This document shows positions 8,582 through 18,215 of a DNA stretch of 64,000 nt, piece after piece. The number at the start of each line of letters is the position of its first letter. Position 1 is the first letter of the stretch. The notes beneath the pieces were generated by a model. That model worked only from the letters and a program-made list of their open reading frames with translations, made no database searches and was not told the DNA's origin. The stretch comes from an uncultured Tenacibaculum sp. (GTDB taxonomy: Bacteria; Bacteroidota; Bacteroidia; Flavobacteriales; Flavobacteriaceae): contig NZ_CANMAX010000003.1 in assembly GCF_947495995.1 (NCBI RefSeq), forward strand, positions 496,001-560,000, in the 5' to 3' direction. A program made the position numbers and the translations under genes.

Positions 8582-8630
8582 AAAACAAAAAAGCACAAAA
8601 GTAAAATTTACTTCTGCGCTCTTTTGTTTT
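8582..8630. terminator. Likely Rho-independent terminator
   Basis: Long imperfect inverted repeat with arms AAAACAAAAAAGC and GCTCTTTTGTTTT (one mismatch), loop containing AAAGTAAAATTTACTT. It starts 14 bases after the stop of the HbpS-like gene at 8644 and would end its minus-strand transcript. The flanks allow function on either strand. Confidence 0.65.
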
Positions 8631-8643
8631 GTAGTATAGTAAC

Positions 8644-9042
8644 TTAAATAGTTAAAACTCCAGCTTCAGCAACAATATGATCGTTTTCAACAGTACTTCC
8701 ACTAACACCTATAGCACCAATAATTTCACCAGATTCGTTTTTAATTGGTACACCACCAGGGAAAGTAATTAATCCGTTGTTAGAATTTTCGATATTAAAT
8801 AAAGGTTGTCCAGGTTGTGATAACTCACCAATATTACCAGTATTCATATCAAAATAACGAGCAGTTTTTGCTTTTTTGATAGAAATATCAAGTGAACCTA
8901 ACCAAGCTCCATCCATTCTGCTGAATGCAACTAAATTAGCCCCAGCATCAACAATAGCAATATTCATTTTAGTATCAATAGCTGTAGATTTTTGTTTTGC
9001 AGCTGCGATAGCTTTTTCTGCTTGTTCTAAAGTTATATTCAT
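8644..9042 (-). CDS. GlcG/HbpS family (DUF336) protein
   Basis: 132 residues, the usual length for the single-domain GlcG/HbpS family. Typical motifs: [13 protein letters not shown] at the N terminus, [36 protein letters not shown] split around the central helix, and the glycine-rich [22 protein letters not shown]. Some family members bind or degrade heme; others are cofactor proteins of glycolate or diol metabolism, so the exact function is open. It appears to be cytoplasmic and monocistronic, with a promoter box upstream (9078-9085) and a terminator downstream. Confidence 0.88.
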   Translation of the reverse strand: MNITLEQAEKAIAAAKQKSTAIDTKMNIAIVDAGANLVAFSRMDGAWLGSLDISIKKAKTARYFDMNTGNIGELSQPGQPLFNIENSNNGLITFPGGVPIKNESGEIIGAIGVSGSTVENDHIVAEAGVLTI

Positions 9043-9077
9043 TTTTTCGTTGTTTTAGTATTGTAATTAATTTGATG

Positions 9078-9085
9078 CAAATGTA
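9078..9085 (-). promoter_or_regulatory. Flavobacterial -7 box for the HbpS-like gene
   Basis: Minus-strand TACATTTG matches the Bacteroidota housekeeping -7 consensus TAnnTTTG, 36 bases before the ATG at 9042. No clear -33 TTG was found at the usual spacing. Confidence 0.5.
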
Positions 9086-9159
9086 TTACGAGAGTTCAGA
9101 TTCGTATTTACTAAAACAGTTCAATAACTTATGAAAAAAGGTCAACTTGAAAAATGATT

Positions 9160-10005
9160 TTATTTTTGATTTATAATTTGATTCGGACTTACACCAAATT
9201 TATTCTTGAACGCAGTGCTGAAATTAGATAAGTTGTTGTATCCGAAATCTAGATAAATATCTGAAGGTGTACTTGTGCTTTCTTCTAGTAACTCTTTAGC
9301 CTTATTGAGTCTTTTGTCTTGAAGCCATTTTCCTGGAGAAACATTATATTCTTTAACAAAATGACGTTTGAAAGTAGATAAACTCATGTTGCATAAAAAT
9401 GCAATTTCCTCAAGTTTTAAGTTAGAATGAATTTTGCTTTCAATAATTTTTTTGAAAGGTGAACTTTTTTCAATAATTAAAGAATGCAAGTAAAATTCAA
9501 ATTTCTGTCCATATTTCTGAAGTAAATACAGCATTAATTCTTCAAATTTTATAGCCAGCAAATTCTCATTTAATGCCATCGGAATTTCATTAATTGCTGA
9601 TAATGAATTTAAATATGAAGAAATATAAGCGTCGTTTTTAATAGTGAAATATGGAGATTCTTCTTTTACTGTGATATTATTCTTAGTGTGTTTTTCAAGG
9701 AAGTTTTTTAAAACTTTTTCAGAAAAGAATAAAAGTTTACAATAATATTCAGCTTCAGTATCTAATAATTCTGTCCATAACCAATTCCCTTTTTTCAACA
9801 ATAAAGACTGATCTCTATTTACAGCTACAGATGTGCCTGCAAAATGGACTTGCTTTTTACCAACTTGTAAAAAACTGAACATGTTCATTCTCAGATTAAC
9901 TTTACTTTTAACAACATCACTTACCATTTTAAAATCATAAACAAATACATCAGGATTTTTATTATCATCCTTAATGTAAATCTCTGGAATATTTTCTATT
10001 GGCAT
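9160..10005 (-). CDS. AraC family transcriptional regulator
   Basis: 281 residues. The N-terminal ~170 residues form an unassigned ligand or sensing domain. The C-terminal ~100 residues are an AraC double helix-turn-helix: LKLEEIAFLCNMSLSTFKRHF, then VSPGKWLQDKRLNKAKELL and the signature DIYLDFGYNNLSNFSTAFKNKFGVSPNQ. It lies immediately upstream (117 bases) of the HbpS-like gene and downstream of a secreted hydrolase-like gene, all on one strand; either may be a target, but the sequence does not say which. Confidence 0.93.
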   Translation of the reverse strand: MPIENIPEIYIKDDNKNPDVFVYDFKMVSDVVKSKVNLRMNMFSFLQVGKKQVHFAGTSVAVNRDQSLLLKKGNWLWTELLDTEAEYYCKLLFFSEKVLKNFLEKHTKNNITVKEESPYFTIKNDAYISSYLNSLSAINEIPMALNENLLAIKFEELMLYLLQKYGQKFEFYLHSLIIEKSSPFKKIIESKIHSNLKLEEIAFLCNMSLSTFKRHFVKEYNVSPGKWLQDKRLNKAKELLEESTSTPSDIYLDFGYNNLSNFSTAFKNKFGVSPNQIINQK

Positions 10006-10043
10006 GAGTGTTTGACTAGTAGTTTACGATAAAGCTAAATTAA

Positions 10044-11030
10044 CTAATCTTTTTCTTTTGCTTGTTTCAATATCCAATCCATAAGTTCTTTTTTATCAAT
10101 ATCATTCCAAGTAGATTGTGCATTTTTCTTTTTTTGTGACGGTTTCGGTTGTACAACAATCAGCTCTGTATTTTGATTTCCTGCAAGCTTTAATTCTGCT
10201 AAAAAACCAACAATATCTGTAGTGTTGTTTTCGTATAGTGTTCTTATATATTTTTCTAATCTATACTTTATTGCAGGCTCAGCATAAGCTCTAACAGCAT
10301 AATTTTTATACGTAGCAATATTTCGATTTTCTTCATCAAAATAGCTATATGGAGAAAACTCATGATAACGATTAGGAACAGTTTTAGGTGTGCCTTTCAA
10401 ATGTGTTTCTAACATATAGTTCATCAGTTTTGCTTCCCAAAGATTAATCTTATTTATTCTAATATCACGTTTATGTTGATGCCATTTTCTTGTCCAGTCT
10501 AAAGTGAAATTACAGATTACAATTCCTTTGGTATTTAGCTGAAATTCTAGTTTGATTTTTTTTATAAATTGAATGTATTGCATTGCTCTATGACCAACCA
10601 AACTAGCACCTAAAAAGAAAATGTTTTTATTAGGTAAGTCATATTTTTCAAATACTTCTTTAATGGTTTTATGAGCAGAAAGTATAGAAGAATTAGAAAA
10701 GTAAAAATCAAGCGGGATTTCTGTTGAAATTGATAAAACAGCAAAATCTTTTTGAGAAGCTAAATCGTACATTTGTTTCGCACTTCTATTTTTTTGATCA
10801 TATTTAGAATCTTCAAAGAAAACTAAGACACCTTCTACAGTTTTATTTTTAGGCAACATTAATGTGTAACCACTTTGAATAAAAGGTAAAAAGTCTTTAT
10901 CACCAATTCCAATTCGTAAACTGTCATTTTTCAACGGTTTATAATCTTGACTTATTTCTTGTGAATGAATATTACTTACGTAAAAAAAAGATAACAAGAG
11001 TGTGATTAGAAGTTTTGTGAGTGTTTTCAT
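10044..11030 (-). CDS. Exported alpha/beta-hydrolase-like protein
   Basis: 328 residues with a Sec signal peptide (MKTLTKLLITLLLSFFYVSNIHS). The central part has an alpha/beta-hydrolase-like order: VEGVLVFFED strand, DLASQKDFAVLSIST, then NIFFLGASLVGHRAMQYI, where Ser of G-A-S-L-V is the candidate nucleophile elbow. The elbow is G-x-S-x-x-G and not the classic G-x-S-x-G, so catalytic activity is uncertain. The C-terminal tail is Lys-rich. It is periplasmic or surface-exposed; the substrate is unknown. It lies 31 bases after the stop of an unknown gene and may share its transcript. Confidence 0.65.
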   Translation of the reverse strand: MKTLTKLLITLLLSFFYVSNIHSQEISQDYKPLKNDSLRIGIGDKDFLPFIQSGYTLMLPKNKTVEGVLVFFEDSKYDQKNRSAKQMYDLASQKDFAVLSISTEIPLDFYFSNSSILSAHKTIKEVFEKYDLPNKNIFFLGASLVGHRAMQYIQFIKKIKLEFQLNTKGIVICNFTLDWTRKWHQHKRDIRINKINLWEAKLMNYMLETHLKGTPKTVPNRYHEFSPYSYFDEENRNIATYKNYAVRAYAEPAIKYRLEKYIRTLYENNTTDIVGFLAELKLAGNQNTELIVVQPKPSQKKKNAQSTWNDIDKKELMDWILKQAKEKD

Positions 11031-11061
11031 AAATGTTTTATAACTTATAGATAGTGAAGAT

Positions 11062-11649
11062 TTATAATCGCTTGATGTATTTTTGATTGAAAGATTCTTT
11101 AATCCATTTAGCTATTTCATTAACTTCAATTTCATTATTTTTAATTGTTTTCTTTTTTTTAACTTCTTTTCTAACCTCAACCATTTTTTCTGATAAGTCA
11201 ATTGTTTCAATAAGGTTTCCTTTATCAAAAGTAAGTTCAAAAACTTTTTTGAATTTCCAAGCAGGGTGGAACCCCATATGCACATATAAATCTCTTATAA
11301 AACCTTTACCAATCAATATTGATCCCGTATATACTATTTTTAAATCTACATTTTCATATGATTTATTAAAGAATGACCTTTCTTTAGTATTAAGGTTAGG
11401 TTTAACTCCGTTTATTTTCGGACCAGAAATATCTTTCTCAATATTAGCATCGTTTACATTAAATTTTTTAAGTACTAATTCATTATTTACTATTGAAAAT
11501 ATTCTGTAAAAACCTCTCCAACATGCAGAAGAAGCTCCTTTAGGAGTAATTTCATAATCACCAGGATAAAAAGGAATTTTATCTGTAAAACCAGTTAAAG
11601 AAAAATCTTCACCATTAAAAATAAAGCCATCAGATATTTGTGCAGTCAT
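11062..11649 (-). CDS. Hypothetical protein
   Basis: 195 residues, no signal peptide or membrane helix. The N-terminal half is rich in Gly, Phe and aromatic residues (DGFIFNGEDFSLTGFTD, then FYPGDYEITPKGASSACWRGFYRIFS), which suggests an all-beta fold. The C-terminal tail is highly charged (EVRKEVKKKKTIKNN). A 140-codon antisense frame overlaps it but has no coding character. No family recognised. It is 31 bases upstream of the hydrolase-like gene. Confidence 0.6.
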   Translation of the reverse strand: MTAQISDGFIFNGEDFSLTGFTDKIPFYPGDYEITPKGASSACWRGFYRIFSIVNNELVLKKFNVNDANIEKDISGPKINGVKPNLNTKERSFFNKSYENVDLKIVYTGSILIGKGFIRDLYVHMGFHPAWKFKKVFELTFDKGNLIETIDLSEKMVEVRKEVKKKKTIKNNEIEVNEIAKWIKESFNQKYIKRL

Positions 11650-11753
11650 GTTTACAATTTTTTGTTTGTAAACATAAATAAAAACTGAGTTCTTTTATGA
11701 TTTGAACTGTTATAAATTATTTAATAAAAAACTAAATAAACTATTAAGTTTAG

Positions 11754-12263
11754 TTATTTCATCTTTTTTCTATTCAAACTGAAATTTATAGAAAAGTTTA
11801 AAATAGCTGAGTTTACGGGCTTAAAATTTTTATTGGATAAAATTACATGAGGATTAATAGTTAACTTAAATTTTTCTCCTCCAATTCCAATGAAAGGAAC
11901 AAATCTTACAGTCCAATTATCAAAATTAGTATAACTTATTAGTTCAGCTCCAAAAGCAAGAAACTGATAATATAAAGTTCCGCTAATTTTAGGTCCGATA
12001 ATAAAGTCATTAGTATTTAAACCAATTTCAGTACCAATACCATATTGATAACCGCCTCCATGTCTTCCTCCGTAAACAGATTTATTAACTCCTAAGTCAA
12101 GAAGGTGAAAGTCTTTGTCTGTAGCATTTCCAAAACTATAATTATATCCAGCGTTTATATTTAGAGATTTGAAATAACCATAATCTCTTGATTTTTTTTC
12201 AACCTGTGAAAAGCTGGAAATTATACAGCAAATTAAAAACAAAAGTGTAAGAATGTTTTTCAA
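11754..12263 (-). CDS. Exported protein, probable small outer-membrane beta-barrel
   Basis: 169 residues with a signal peptide (MKNILTLLFLICCIISSFSQ). The mature part alternates aromatic and polar residues in strand-like segments (LNINAGYNYSFG, YQYGIGTEIGL, ISGTLYYQFLAFGAEL, WTVRFVPFIGIGG, ILNFSINFSLN), typical of an 8-strand barrel. It ends basic. It is third in a probable operon after the BNR-propeller and SDR genes, with 15 bases to the SDR gene. Function unknown. Confidence 0.65.
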   Translation of the reverse strand: MKNILTLLFLICCIISSFSQVEKKSRDYGYFKSLNINAGYNYSFGNATDKDFHLLDLGVNKSVYGGRHGGGYQYGIGTEIGLNTNDFIIGPKISGTLYYQFLAFGAELISYTNFDNWTVRFVPFIGIGGEKFKLTINPHVILSNKNFKPVNSAILNFSINFSLNRKKMK

Positions 12264-12278
12264 TTTAATATTTCATTA

Positions 12279-12881
12279 TTATTCATAATACCTAATAATT
12301 TGACCTCTTACTTTGCCTTCGACACTTCTAGCATAAGCATTAATAACTTTATACATGGGAACAGGGTTGTGACCAGGAAAATAATCTTTATACTTTTCAT
12401 ATGCATCTTCAACCATTCCTAAAGAAACTACATTTACTCTAATTTCATTTTCTAGTTCAAGATCAACAGCTTTTACGAAACTATGAATAGCTCCGTTTAC
12501 CATTGCTGCACTCGTTGTTTTTTCCACAGGATCATCAGCTAAAATTCCAGTAGACAAGGTAATTGAACCTTTCGGATTCAAGTATTTTCGACCAATTCTA
12601 ACAACATTTACTTGTCCCATTATTTTACTTTTCAAACCAATGTAGAAATCATCTTCAGTAAGTTTATCAAAATTATCCCATTTGGCTTCACCTGCAATAC
12701 AAACAATAGCGTTTAGTTTTCCTATTTTTTCAAAAGCTTCTTCTATCGATTTACTTTGAGCTATATCAATAAGAACATCACCATTGGTTCTACCGCCAAT
12801 AATCACTTCATGTTTTTGCTTAAAATGATCAGTTACTTTTTTTCCAATGGTTCCGTTTCCTCCAATGATTAATATTTTCAT
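12279..12881 (-). CDS. Short-chain dehydrogenase, atypical active site
   Basis: 200 residues. A Rossmann NAD(P)-binding motif sits at the start (ILIIGGNGTIGKKV, residues 3-16), GR at residue 31 suggests NADPH, and an NAG-like loop reads VCIAGEAKW. Where classic SDRs have Tyr-x-x-x-Lys, this protein has TSAAMVNGAIHSFVKA, so both catalytic residues are missing although the flanking helix is kept. The short length and this substitution are shared by an SDR subgroup that I recall from many bacteria; it may still act as an oxidoreductase with altered chemistry, or only bind cofactor. The gene starts 3 bases after the BNR-protein stop. Confidence 0.85.
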   Translation of the reverse strand: MKILIIGGNGTIGKKVTDHFKQKHEVIIGGRTNGDVLIDIAQSKSIEEAFEKIGKLNAIVCIAGEAKWDNFDKLTEDDFYIGLKSKIMGQVNVVRIGRKYLNPKGSITLSTGILADDPVEKTTSAAMVNGAIHSFVKAVDLELENEIRVNVVSLGMVEDAYEKYKDYFPGHNPVPMYKVINAYARSVEGKVRGQIIRYYE

Positions 12882-12884
12882 ATG

Positions 12885-15800
12885 CTAGTTTTTATTTTCA
12901 ATAATTAATGCTGGAATATTTAACGATTTGTACAAACTATTATACTGGCTCATTTCCGTATTGATTATCGCATCTCGTTCTTTTTTATAAACTTGCCAAT
13001 CGTTCATAAGATCGTTAAAACGTTCTTTCGCTCCTTTGGTAACTTTAGGATCGGCCTGATCGATATAATTTAAAAGTTGTAATAATTGCGAGTTTAATTT
13101 GTTATTGAAATTAATAACATCTTGAAACGTTTTTTGCTTTTCTTGTATTAAGTTTTCTTCCCAAGTTTTGATACGCTTTAAAAGTTTTTCTCCTTTATCA
13201 ATAAGAGGTTTTGCATCGCTATTACCTTTTAAAAGTTTAGCATAACGGTGTAATTGTTTTTTTACCGAACGTAATTGATTTACAGATGTGTGCATTTCTC
13301 TTAAAGTAGTTTCAATACGAACTAGTATATTTTGTTGTTCTTTAAAATCTTGCGGAGTAGATTGAATTGCAGGATTTGGTAGAATCATAGCTTCTGTTGA
13401 AACAGTTTCTCCTTCTAAAGAAAGCTTTAGTGTATAATTACCAGGAGCTACACTAGATCCTGAAAGTCCACCAAAAACAAAAACCTTATTAATAGCAGGA
13501 ATAGCTTCTCTATTAAAATTCCAAGTGAATCTATTGAATCCTTTTTTTGAAGGAAGAATTTGTGGTCTAGATGGTCCACCAGGCCAAGATTTAAATCCTT
13601 TTGGTTTTTTATTGGTGTAGGTTCTAATAACTTTTGAACCTTCTAATATTTCTAGTTTTAAATCTAACGTATCTACTTTTTTATCTAAATAATAATCGAA
13701 AGTTACACCACTTTTAGGATTTTGTCCTTGTCCAACAGCTCTAGAAACACCACCAAAAATTCGATAACTTGGCTTTGGTTTAAAAATTTGAATTGCTTTT
13801 TTATTTGAAGACATGTTTTGTAATACACCTAAATCATCTAAAATCCAGAAACCTCGTCCAGATGTAGCCGCAACCAAATCATTATCTTGAATAGTTAAAT
13901 CGTTAATAGCTACCACAGGTAGGTTCAGTTTTAAACGTTGCCAATATTTTCCATCGTCATTAGAAACGTATAAGCCAGTTTCAGTTCCAGCATATAATAA
14001 ACCTTTACGTTTTTTATCAGCTCTTACAACTCGAGCAAAACCATTAGAATCATTTAATCCGTTTACAATTTTAGTCCATGATTTTCCGTAATTGGTAGTT
14101 TTAAAAATATACGAGTTTAAGTCTAACGATTTATATCGCATAATTACAATATAAGCGGTTGCTGGATTGTGTTCAGAAACTTCAATACTATTTATAATTC
14201 CATCAGAAATTCCTTTCGGAGTAATATTTTCCCAATCCGCACCTCCATTTTTAGTAATGTGTAACAAACCATCATCACTACCAGCGTATAAAACTCCTTC
14301 TTGATGTTGAGATTCTACTAAAGCCGTAAGTGTATTGTAATTTTCTCCACCAGCAGCTTCGTTAGTGTAAGGTCCACCACCCGGACCATGTTTATCTTTT
14401 TCGTTTTTAGTTAAATCTGGACTAATTGTTGACCAGCTAATTCCTTCGTCTGTAGTTTTAAAAACAATATTTCCTGCATGATAAATCGTTTTTCTATTAT
14501 GAGGAGAAGAAATAATTGGTGCATTCCAATTGTAACGATATTTTGAATCTTTAGGCGCAATACTTAATCCTAATTCAGGATATTCTTTTAAAGCTTTTTG
14601 AGCTCGAGAAGATTTTGTCCATTTACTAATATTTCCTTGGTAAGTTCCACCGTAAACAGTTTCTGGATTATCTGGATCAAAAGCGATAAAAGCACTTTCA
14701 CCACCAGCAACAGAATACCAATCCTTCCAATCGATTCCGCCATCATTTGTTCTACTCGCTATTGCAATTGCAGAATTATCTTGTTGTCCACCATAAACAT
14801 TATAAGGAACTAAATTATCTGTAATTACACGGTAAAACTGAGCAGTAGATTGATTTTGTTGTGTACTCCAACTTTTTCCACTATTGAAAGAAATATTTGC
14901 TCCACCGTCGTTAGAATTAATCATGTTTGTGTTGTCATGCGGATTAATCCATAAATGATGATTGTCTCCATGAGGAACTGGAATATTAGAAAAACTTTTT
15001 CCTCCATCAATAGATTTCATTACTGGAGCATTTAATACGTATACAATATTTTCATTCTGAGGATCAGCAAAAATCTCCATATAATACCAAGAACGTGCAA
15101 TATTTACTCTATTTCCATTTACTTGTTTCCATTTTTTACCAGCATCATCAGAACGATACACACCACCTTTTTTACCTTCAGCTTCAATAACAGCAAAAAC
15201 TTTTTCAGGATTTGCTCTAGAAACAGAAATACCAGATTTTCCAAAATCTTTAGGTAAACCAACTTTCATTTTAGTCCAAGTATCACCACCATCAACAGAT
15301 TTGTATAAACCAGAATGCTCACCACCAGATTTAATAATCCAAGGAAAACGTTGATGTTGCCACATTGAAGCATATAAAATTCGTGGATTTGTCATGTCCA
15401 TAGACAATGAAGAAGCTCCTGTAGTTGTATTTATATATAAAACTTTTTTCCAAGTTTTTCCTCCATCAAGAGTTCTATAAATTCCACGTTCTTCAGTTGG
15501 TGCATACTGAGCACCTTGCGCTGTTATGTAAATAATATCTGGATTTGTTGGATGAATAACAACATCAGAAATATGACGTGTTTTTTCTAAACCTAAATGT
15601 GTCCAAGTCTTTCCTGCATCCATAGATTTATATACACCATTTCCCATAGATGTCATAACTCCACGAGCAGCATGTTCTCCCATACCAACAACAACGATAT
15701 TAGTATCACTTTCTGAAACTGCAATGGCTCCAACAGAACCCGTTTTAAAATATTTGTCAGAAATATTTTTCCATGTAATTCCAGCATCTGTTGTTTTAAA

Positions 15801-16031
15801 AACACCTCCACCAGTTGAACCCATGTAATAGGTGAGTGGCTGACCAATAACTCCTGAAGATGTAACACTTCTACCACCTCTAAACGGACCGATATTTCGC
15901 CATTTTAAACCATGAAATAGAGAATCTGTAATTTCTAAATCTGGTTTTTGAGCTTTTCTTTTTCTCTTTTGTGCGTTATTAGTTAAAGGCAATAATAGTA
16001 CACAAATGAGTAACAGTTTAAGTGTTTTCAT
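12885..16031 (-). CDS. Exported BNR/sortilin-type beta-propeller protein (glycosyl hydrolase-like)
   Basis: 1048 residues with a signal peptide ([20 protein letters not shown]). Many BNR/Asp-box repeats of the form S-x-D-x-G-x-x-W occur ([88 protein letters not shown]), forming one or two VPS10/sortilin-like propellers over residues 35-740. The C-terminal ~300 residues start with a beta domain ([12 protein letters not shown]) and end in charged helices ([16 protein letters not shown] and beyond). Such proteins are commonly called glycosyl hydrolase, but the catalytic residues of sialidases are not evident; binding or scaffolding is as likely. First gene of a three-gene operon. Confidence 0.88.
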   Translation of the reverse strand: MKTLKLLLICVLLLPLTNNAQKRKRKAQKPDLEITDSLFHGLKWRNIGPFRGGRSVTSSGVIGQPLTYYMGSTGGGVFKTTDAGITWKNISDKYFKTGSVGAIAVSESDTNIVVVGMGEHAARGVMTSMGNGVYKSMDAGKTWTHLGLEKTRHISDVVIHPTNPDIIYITAQGAQYAPTEERGIYRTLDGGKTWKKVLYINTTTGASSLSMDMTNPRILYASMWQHQRFPWIIKSGGEHSGLYKSVDGGDTWTKMKVGLPKDFGKSGISVSRANPEKVFAVIEAEGKKGGVYRSDDAGKKWKQVNGNRVNIARSWYYMEIFADPQNENIVYVLNAPVMKSIDGGKSFSNIPVPHGDNHHLWINPHDNTNMINSNDGGANISFNSGKSWSTQQNQSTAQFYRVITDNLVPYNVYGGQQDNSAIAIASRTNDGGIDWKDWYSVAGGESAFIAFDPDNPETVYGGTYQGNISKWTKSSRAQKALKEYPELGLSIAPKDSKYRYNWNAPIISSPHNRKTIYHAGNIVFKTTDEGISWSTISPDLTKNEKDKHGPGGGPYTNEAAGGENYNTLTALVESQHQEGVLYAGSDDGLLHITKNGGADWENITPKGISDGIINSIEVSEHNPATAYIVIMRYKSLDLNSYIFKTTNYGKSWTKIVNGLNDSNGFARVVRADKKRKGLLYAGTETGLYVSNDDGKYWQRLKLNLPVVAINDLTIQDNDLVAATSGRGFWILDDLGVLQNMSSNKKAIQIFKPKPSYRIFGGVSRAVGQGQNPKSGVTFDYYLDKKVDTLDLKLEILEGSKVIRTYTNKKPKGFKSWPGGPSRPQILPSKKGFNRFTWNFNREAIPAINKVFVFGGLSGSSVAPGNYTLKLSLEGETVSTEAMILPNPAIQSTPQDFKEQQNILVRIETTLREMHTSVNQLRSVKKQLHRYAKLLKGNSDAKPLIDKGEKLLKRIKTWEENLIQEKQKTFQDVINFNNKLNSQLLQLLNYIDQADPKVTKGAKERFNDLMNDWQVYKKERDAIINTEMSQYNSLYKSLNIPALIIENKN

Positions 16032-16104
16032 GAGGTTGTTTCGTTTGGTTGATTAGATTTTTGAAAAAAAGAAATGTTTTACTTTTTATCAATGATCTAA
16101 AATT

Positions 16105-16152
16105 AAGTAATTCAATTGATTTATAGGAGTTAAAATTTTACTTGAATTACTT
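16105..16152 (-). terminator. Possible weak terminator hairpin after the S41 protease gene
   Basis: Perfect 11-bp inverted repeat AAGTAATTCAA / TTGAATTACTT with a 26-base spacer, just after the S41 peptidase stop (16158). It is AT-rich and the following T tract is broken, so function is uncertain. Confidence 0.35.
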
Positions 16153-16157
16153 GGGTC

Positions 16158-17399
16158 TTATTGCTTTTTGATATCGTCAATAACCCATTGTAGCATGTTG
16201 TCAATACCATTAATATAACTTTTCCAATCGTATTGAATAACAACATCTGGTTGTACACCAGCTGTTACTTTCTCTTGAAATCTGAATAATCGCTTAGAAT
16301 AGGTAACAGTTCTACCAGAATTTGGTAATGTAAATTGTCCCATATCTTGATAACCTGTAGGATTTGAACCTGTAGGCTCTCCAACAATTTTTGCGTTTAA
16401 CATTTGTCGAAACTGAGCAGCATTAGTTGTTGCTGCAGAAAACGTAACCTTATCAGTTAAGACATAAACACCAGATCTCCAATTGATACTATCGGCTAAG
16501 TTTAAATAATAAGCTAAAAAAGTACCTATAAAAAAATCACCTCCACCGTTATTTCTTAAATCAATAACAACTTGTTTTGAAGCATTTTCGTTGATAAAAG
16601 TTAAAACTTTTAGACCAAATTTTTCCATGTCTTCAAATGAAGGATAACTTTCAAACTTTATATAAACTGCTTTAGTATTTTGTATCTGGCTAAACCAGAG
16701 AAAGTTATGTTTTGTGTCTTTAGGTTTTTGTATTTCAGGAGTTGAGGTAGAAAAAGATTCGAATGCTGTTGTAGAATAGTAATCTTTATCAATAATGGTT
16801 TTTAAAGATTTTTTAGTTTCATTTTTAGCATCATCAATAAAAGTAAAATTCGCTTCATTAATACTATTAGTCAACTTTAGCCCAAATAGAATTTCTGAGG
16901 TACTTAAGTATCGACTAGTTCGTATGGTTTTTGATTGTTTATTCTCGATATATTGAGCAACTTTACTTACTTCTTTTGCGATTTTATCGATAGGTTTATT
17001 GTCAATTTCTATTAAGATTTTTCCTAACAAATCTTTATGCTCTTGGGTAGTTTTAATTACTCTCCATTGCTTATTAATTTTATACAATTCTATAGGGAAT
17101 AAATGAGTTTTCATCCCTCGTAATGAAAAAGCAGTATGACCATCTCCAATTTTACGAGTTAATCGCATTAGATCTATAATAACCTCTAATTCAGTTTTGT
17201 TATCCAGACCAGATTGTATCTTTTGTAATTCATTTTCAAATTGAGTTTTACTTATGTTATGATAAAGATCAATATGAAGTTTTTCTAAATTAGTTTTATA
17301 GGCTTTTAAATCTTCCGTCCATTTTACAACATCGATTTTTTGAGCATAAATATTTGAAAGAAATAAAAAAGTTAAAGCAGTAATAACGTTTTTGAACAT
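16158..17399 (-). CDS. Exported S41 family (C-terminal processing-type) peptidase
   Basis: I place the start at the second in-frame ATG (17399), because MFKNVITALTFLFLSNIYAQ is a clean signal peptide; an upstream ATG at 17426 adds 9 polar residues. The N-terminal ~190 residues are helical. The S41 core has VVIDLRNNGGGD, then VYVLTDKVTFSAATTNAA (catalytic Ser in TFSA) and IVGEPTGSNPTGY. The C terminus carries the late VQPDVVIQ motif. Ser/Lys peptidases of this family cut periplasmic proteins or peptides. No PDZ domain is evident, which separates it from CtpA. It is 61 bases after an acetyltransferase gene. Confidence 0.87.
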   Translation of the reverse strand: MFKNVITALTFLFLSNIYAQKIDVVKWTEDLKAYKTNLEKLHIDLYHNISKTQFENELQKIQSGLDNKTELEVIIDLMRLTRKIGDGHTAFSLRGMKTHLFPIELYKINKQWRVIKTTQEHKDLLGKILIEIDNKPIDKIAKEVSKVAQYIENKQSKTIRTSRYLSTSEILFGLKLTNSINEANFTFIDDAKNETKKSLKTIIDKDYYSTTAFESFSTSTPEIQKPKDTKHNFLWFSQIQNTKAVYIKFESYPSFEDMEKFGLKVLTFINENASKQVVIDLRNNGGGDFFIGTFLAYYLNLADSINWRSGVYVLTDKVTFSAATTNAAQFRQMLNAKIVGEPTGSNPTGYQDMGQFTLPNSGRTVTYSKRLFRFQEKVTAGVQPDVVIQYDWKSYINGIDNMLQWVIDDIKKQ

Positions 17400-17487
17400 A
17401 ATGAATTTTTGCTGTACTAGTTTCATAACATGTGAAATGAGATTATTAGAAATTAGATGTAATCTGTTTGTTTTTATTGAAGTTAAA

Positions 17488-18204
17488 TTAGAAAAGACCT
17501 TTATAGGAATTCAAATATCCATTATTTGTGAAACCATATTTTTTATAAATAGGCGCACCATATTTAGAAGCAACTAAATGGACAGTTTTGCTATTATTTA
17601 TACAAGCATTATACAGTAAATGTTCAGTCATTTCTTTTCCAAAACCTAATCCTCTATATTTATGATTTACTCCAATCATATGTAACCCAGAATTACCTTT
17701 ACTATCTAAAAATAGAATTCCGCAACTCGCATATTGATCTTTGTGTTTTCCTATGAAAAGCTGGACTGAATTATTTTGTAATACATTACTTAATGAAGAT
17801 TTGTCTATTGTATAACCAAAAGCTTTAGAAGCTATAGTTGTAAAATGATGTAAGCCTATTTCGTCTGTAACTTTAGTAATGTTAGCAGAAGGTTTAAAAG
17901 ACATATGAGATGAAATGTTTAATGACATGGCTTCAACAACAGAAGATTTTATAAAACCATGTTCTTCCAACTTTGTGTTTAATTCGTGGTTACTTTCAAT
18001 AGCTATAGCTCTTGGAAGTTTATGCTGAATAATGTCTTTTTTCAATTTTTCAATATCTACATTTTGTAGGTTGAAAATTTTAAAAGGCCAATTTCCTTTT
18101 TGGGGTTGCAGTACAGTATACCCGTCAAATAGACGGATATACGTACCAACCTTCCCTAATAAACACCAAAATTCAAATTGATGCACAATTGTTTTAGATT
18201 CCAT
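17488..18204 (-). CDS. GNAT family N-acetyltransferase
   Basis: 238 residues. The GNAT fold is in the C-terminal half, with acetyl-CoA motif A MIGVNHKYRGLGFGKEMTEHL (R/Q-x-x-G-x-G/A version: YRGLGFG) and the last strand VHLVASKYGAPIYKKYGF. The N-terminal ~110 residues are a separate domain that resembles the partner half of double-GNAT proteins. The substrate is not predictable. Probably in an operon with the reductase 11 bases upstream. Confidence 0.85.
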   Translation of the reverse strand: MESKTIVHQFEFWCLLGKVGTYIRLFDGYTVLQPQKGNWPFKIFNLQNVDIEKLKKDIIQHKLPRAIAIESNHELNTKLEEHGFIKSSVVEAMSLNISSHMSFKPSANITKVTDEIGLHHFTTIASKAFGYTIDKSSLSNVLQNNSVQLFIGKHKDQYASCGILFLDSKGNSGLHMIGVNHKYRGLGFGKEMTEHLLYNACINNSKTVHLVASKYGAPIYKKYGFTNNGYLNSYKGLF

Positions 18205-18215
18205 AACCTATGATT

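Noticed and set aside
11087-11509. Plus-strand frame of 140 codons opposite the unknown gene at 11062-11649.
   Set aside because: Antisense shadow; no promoter or structure, and the minus-strand frame has the better start and composition.
15653-15877. Second minus-strand frame of 74 codons inside the BNR gene.
   Set aside because: Out-of-frame shadow of the BNR repeats, no separate start signal.
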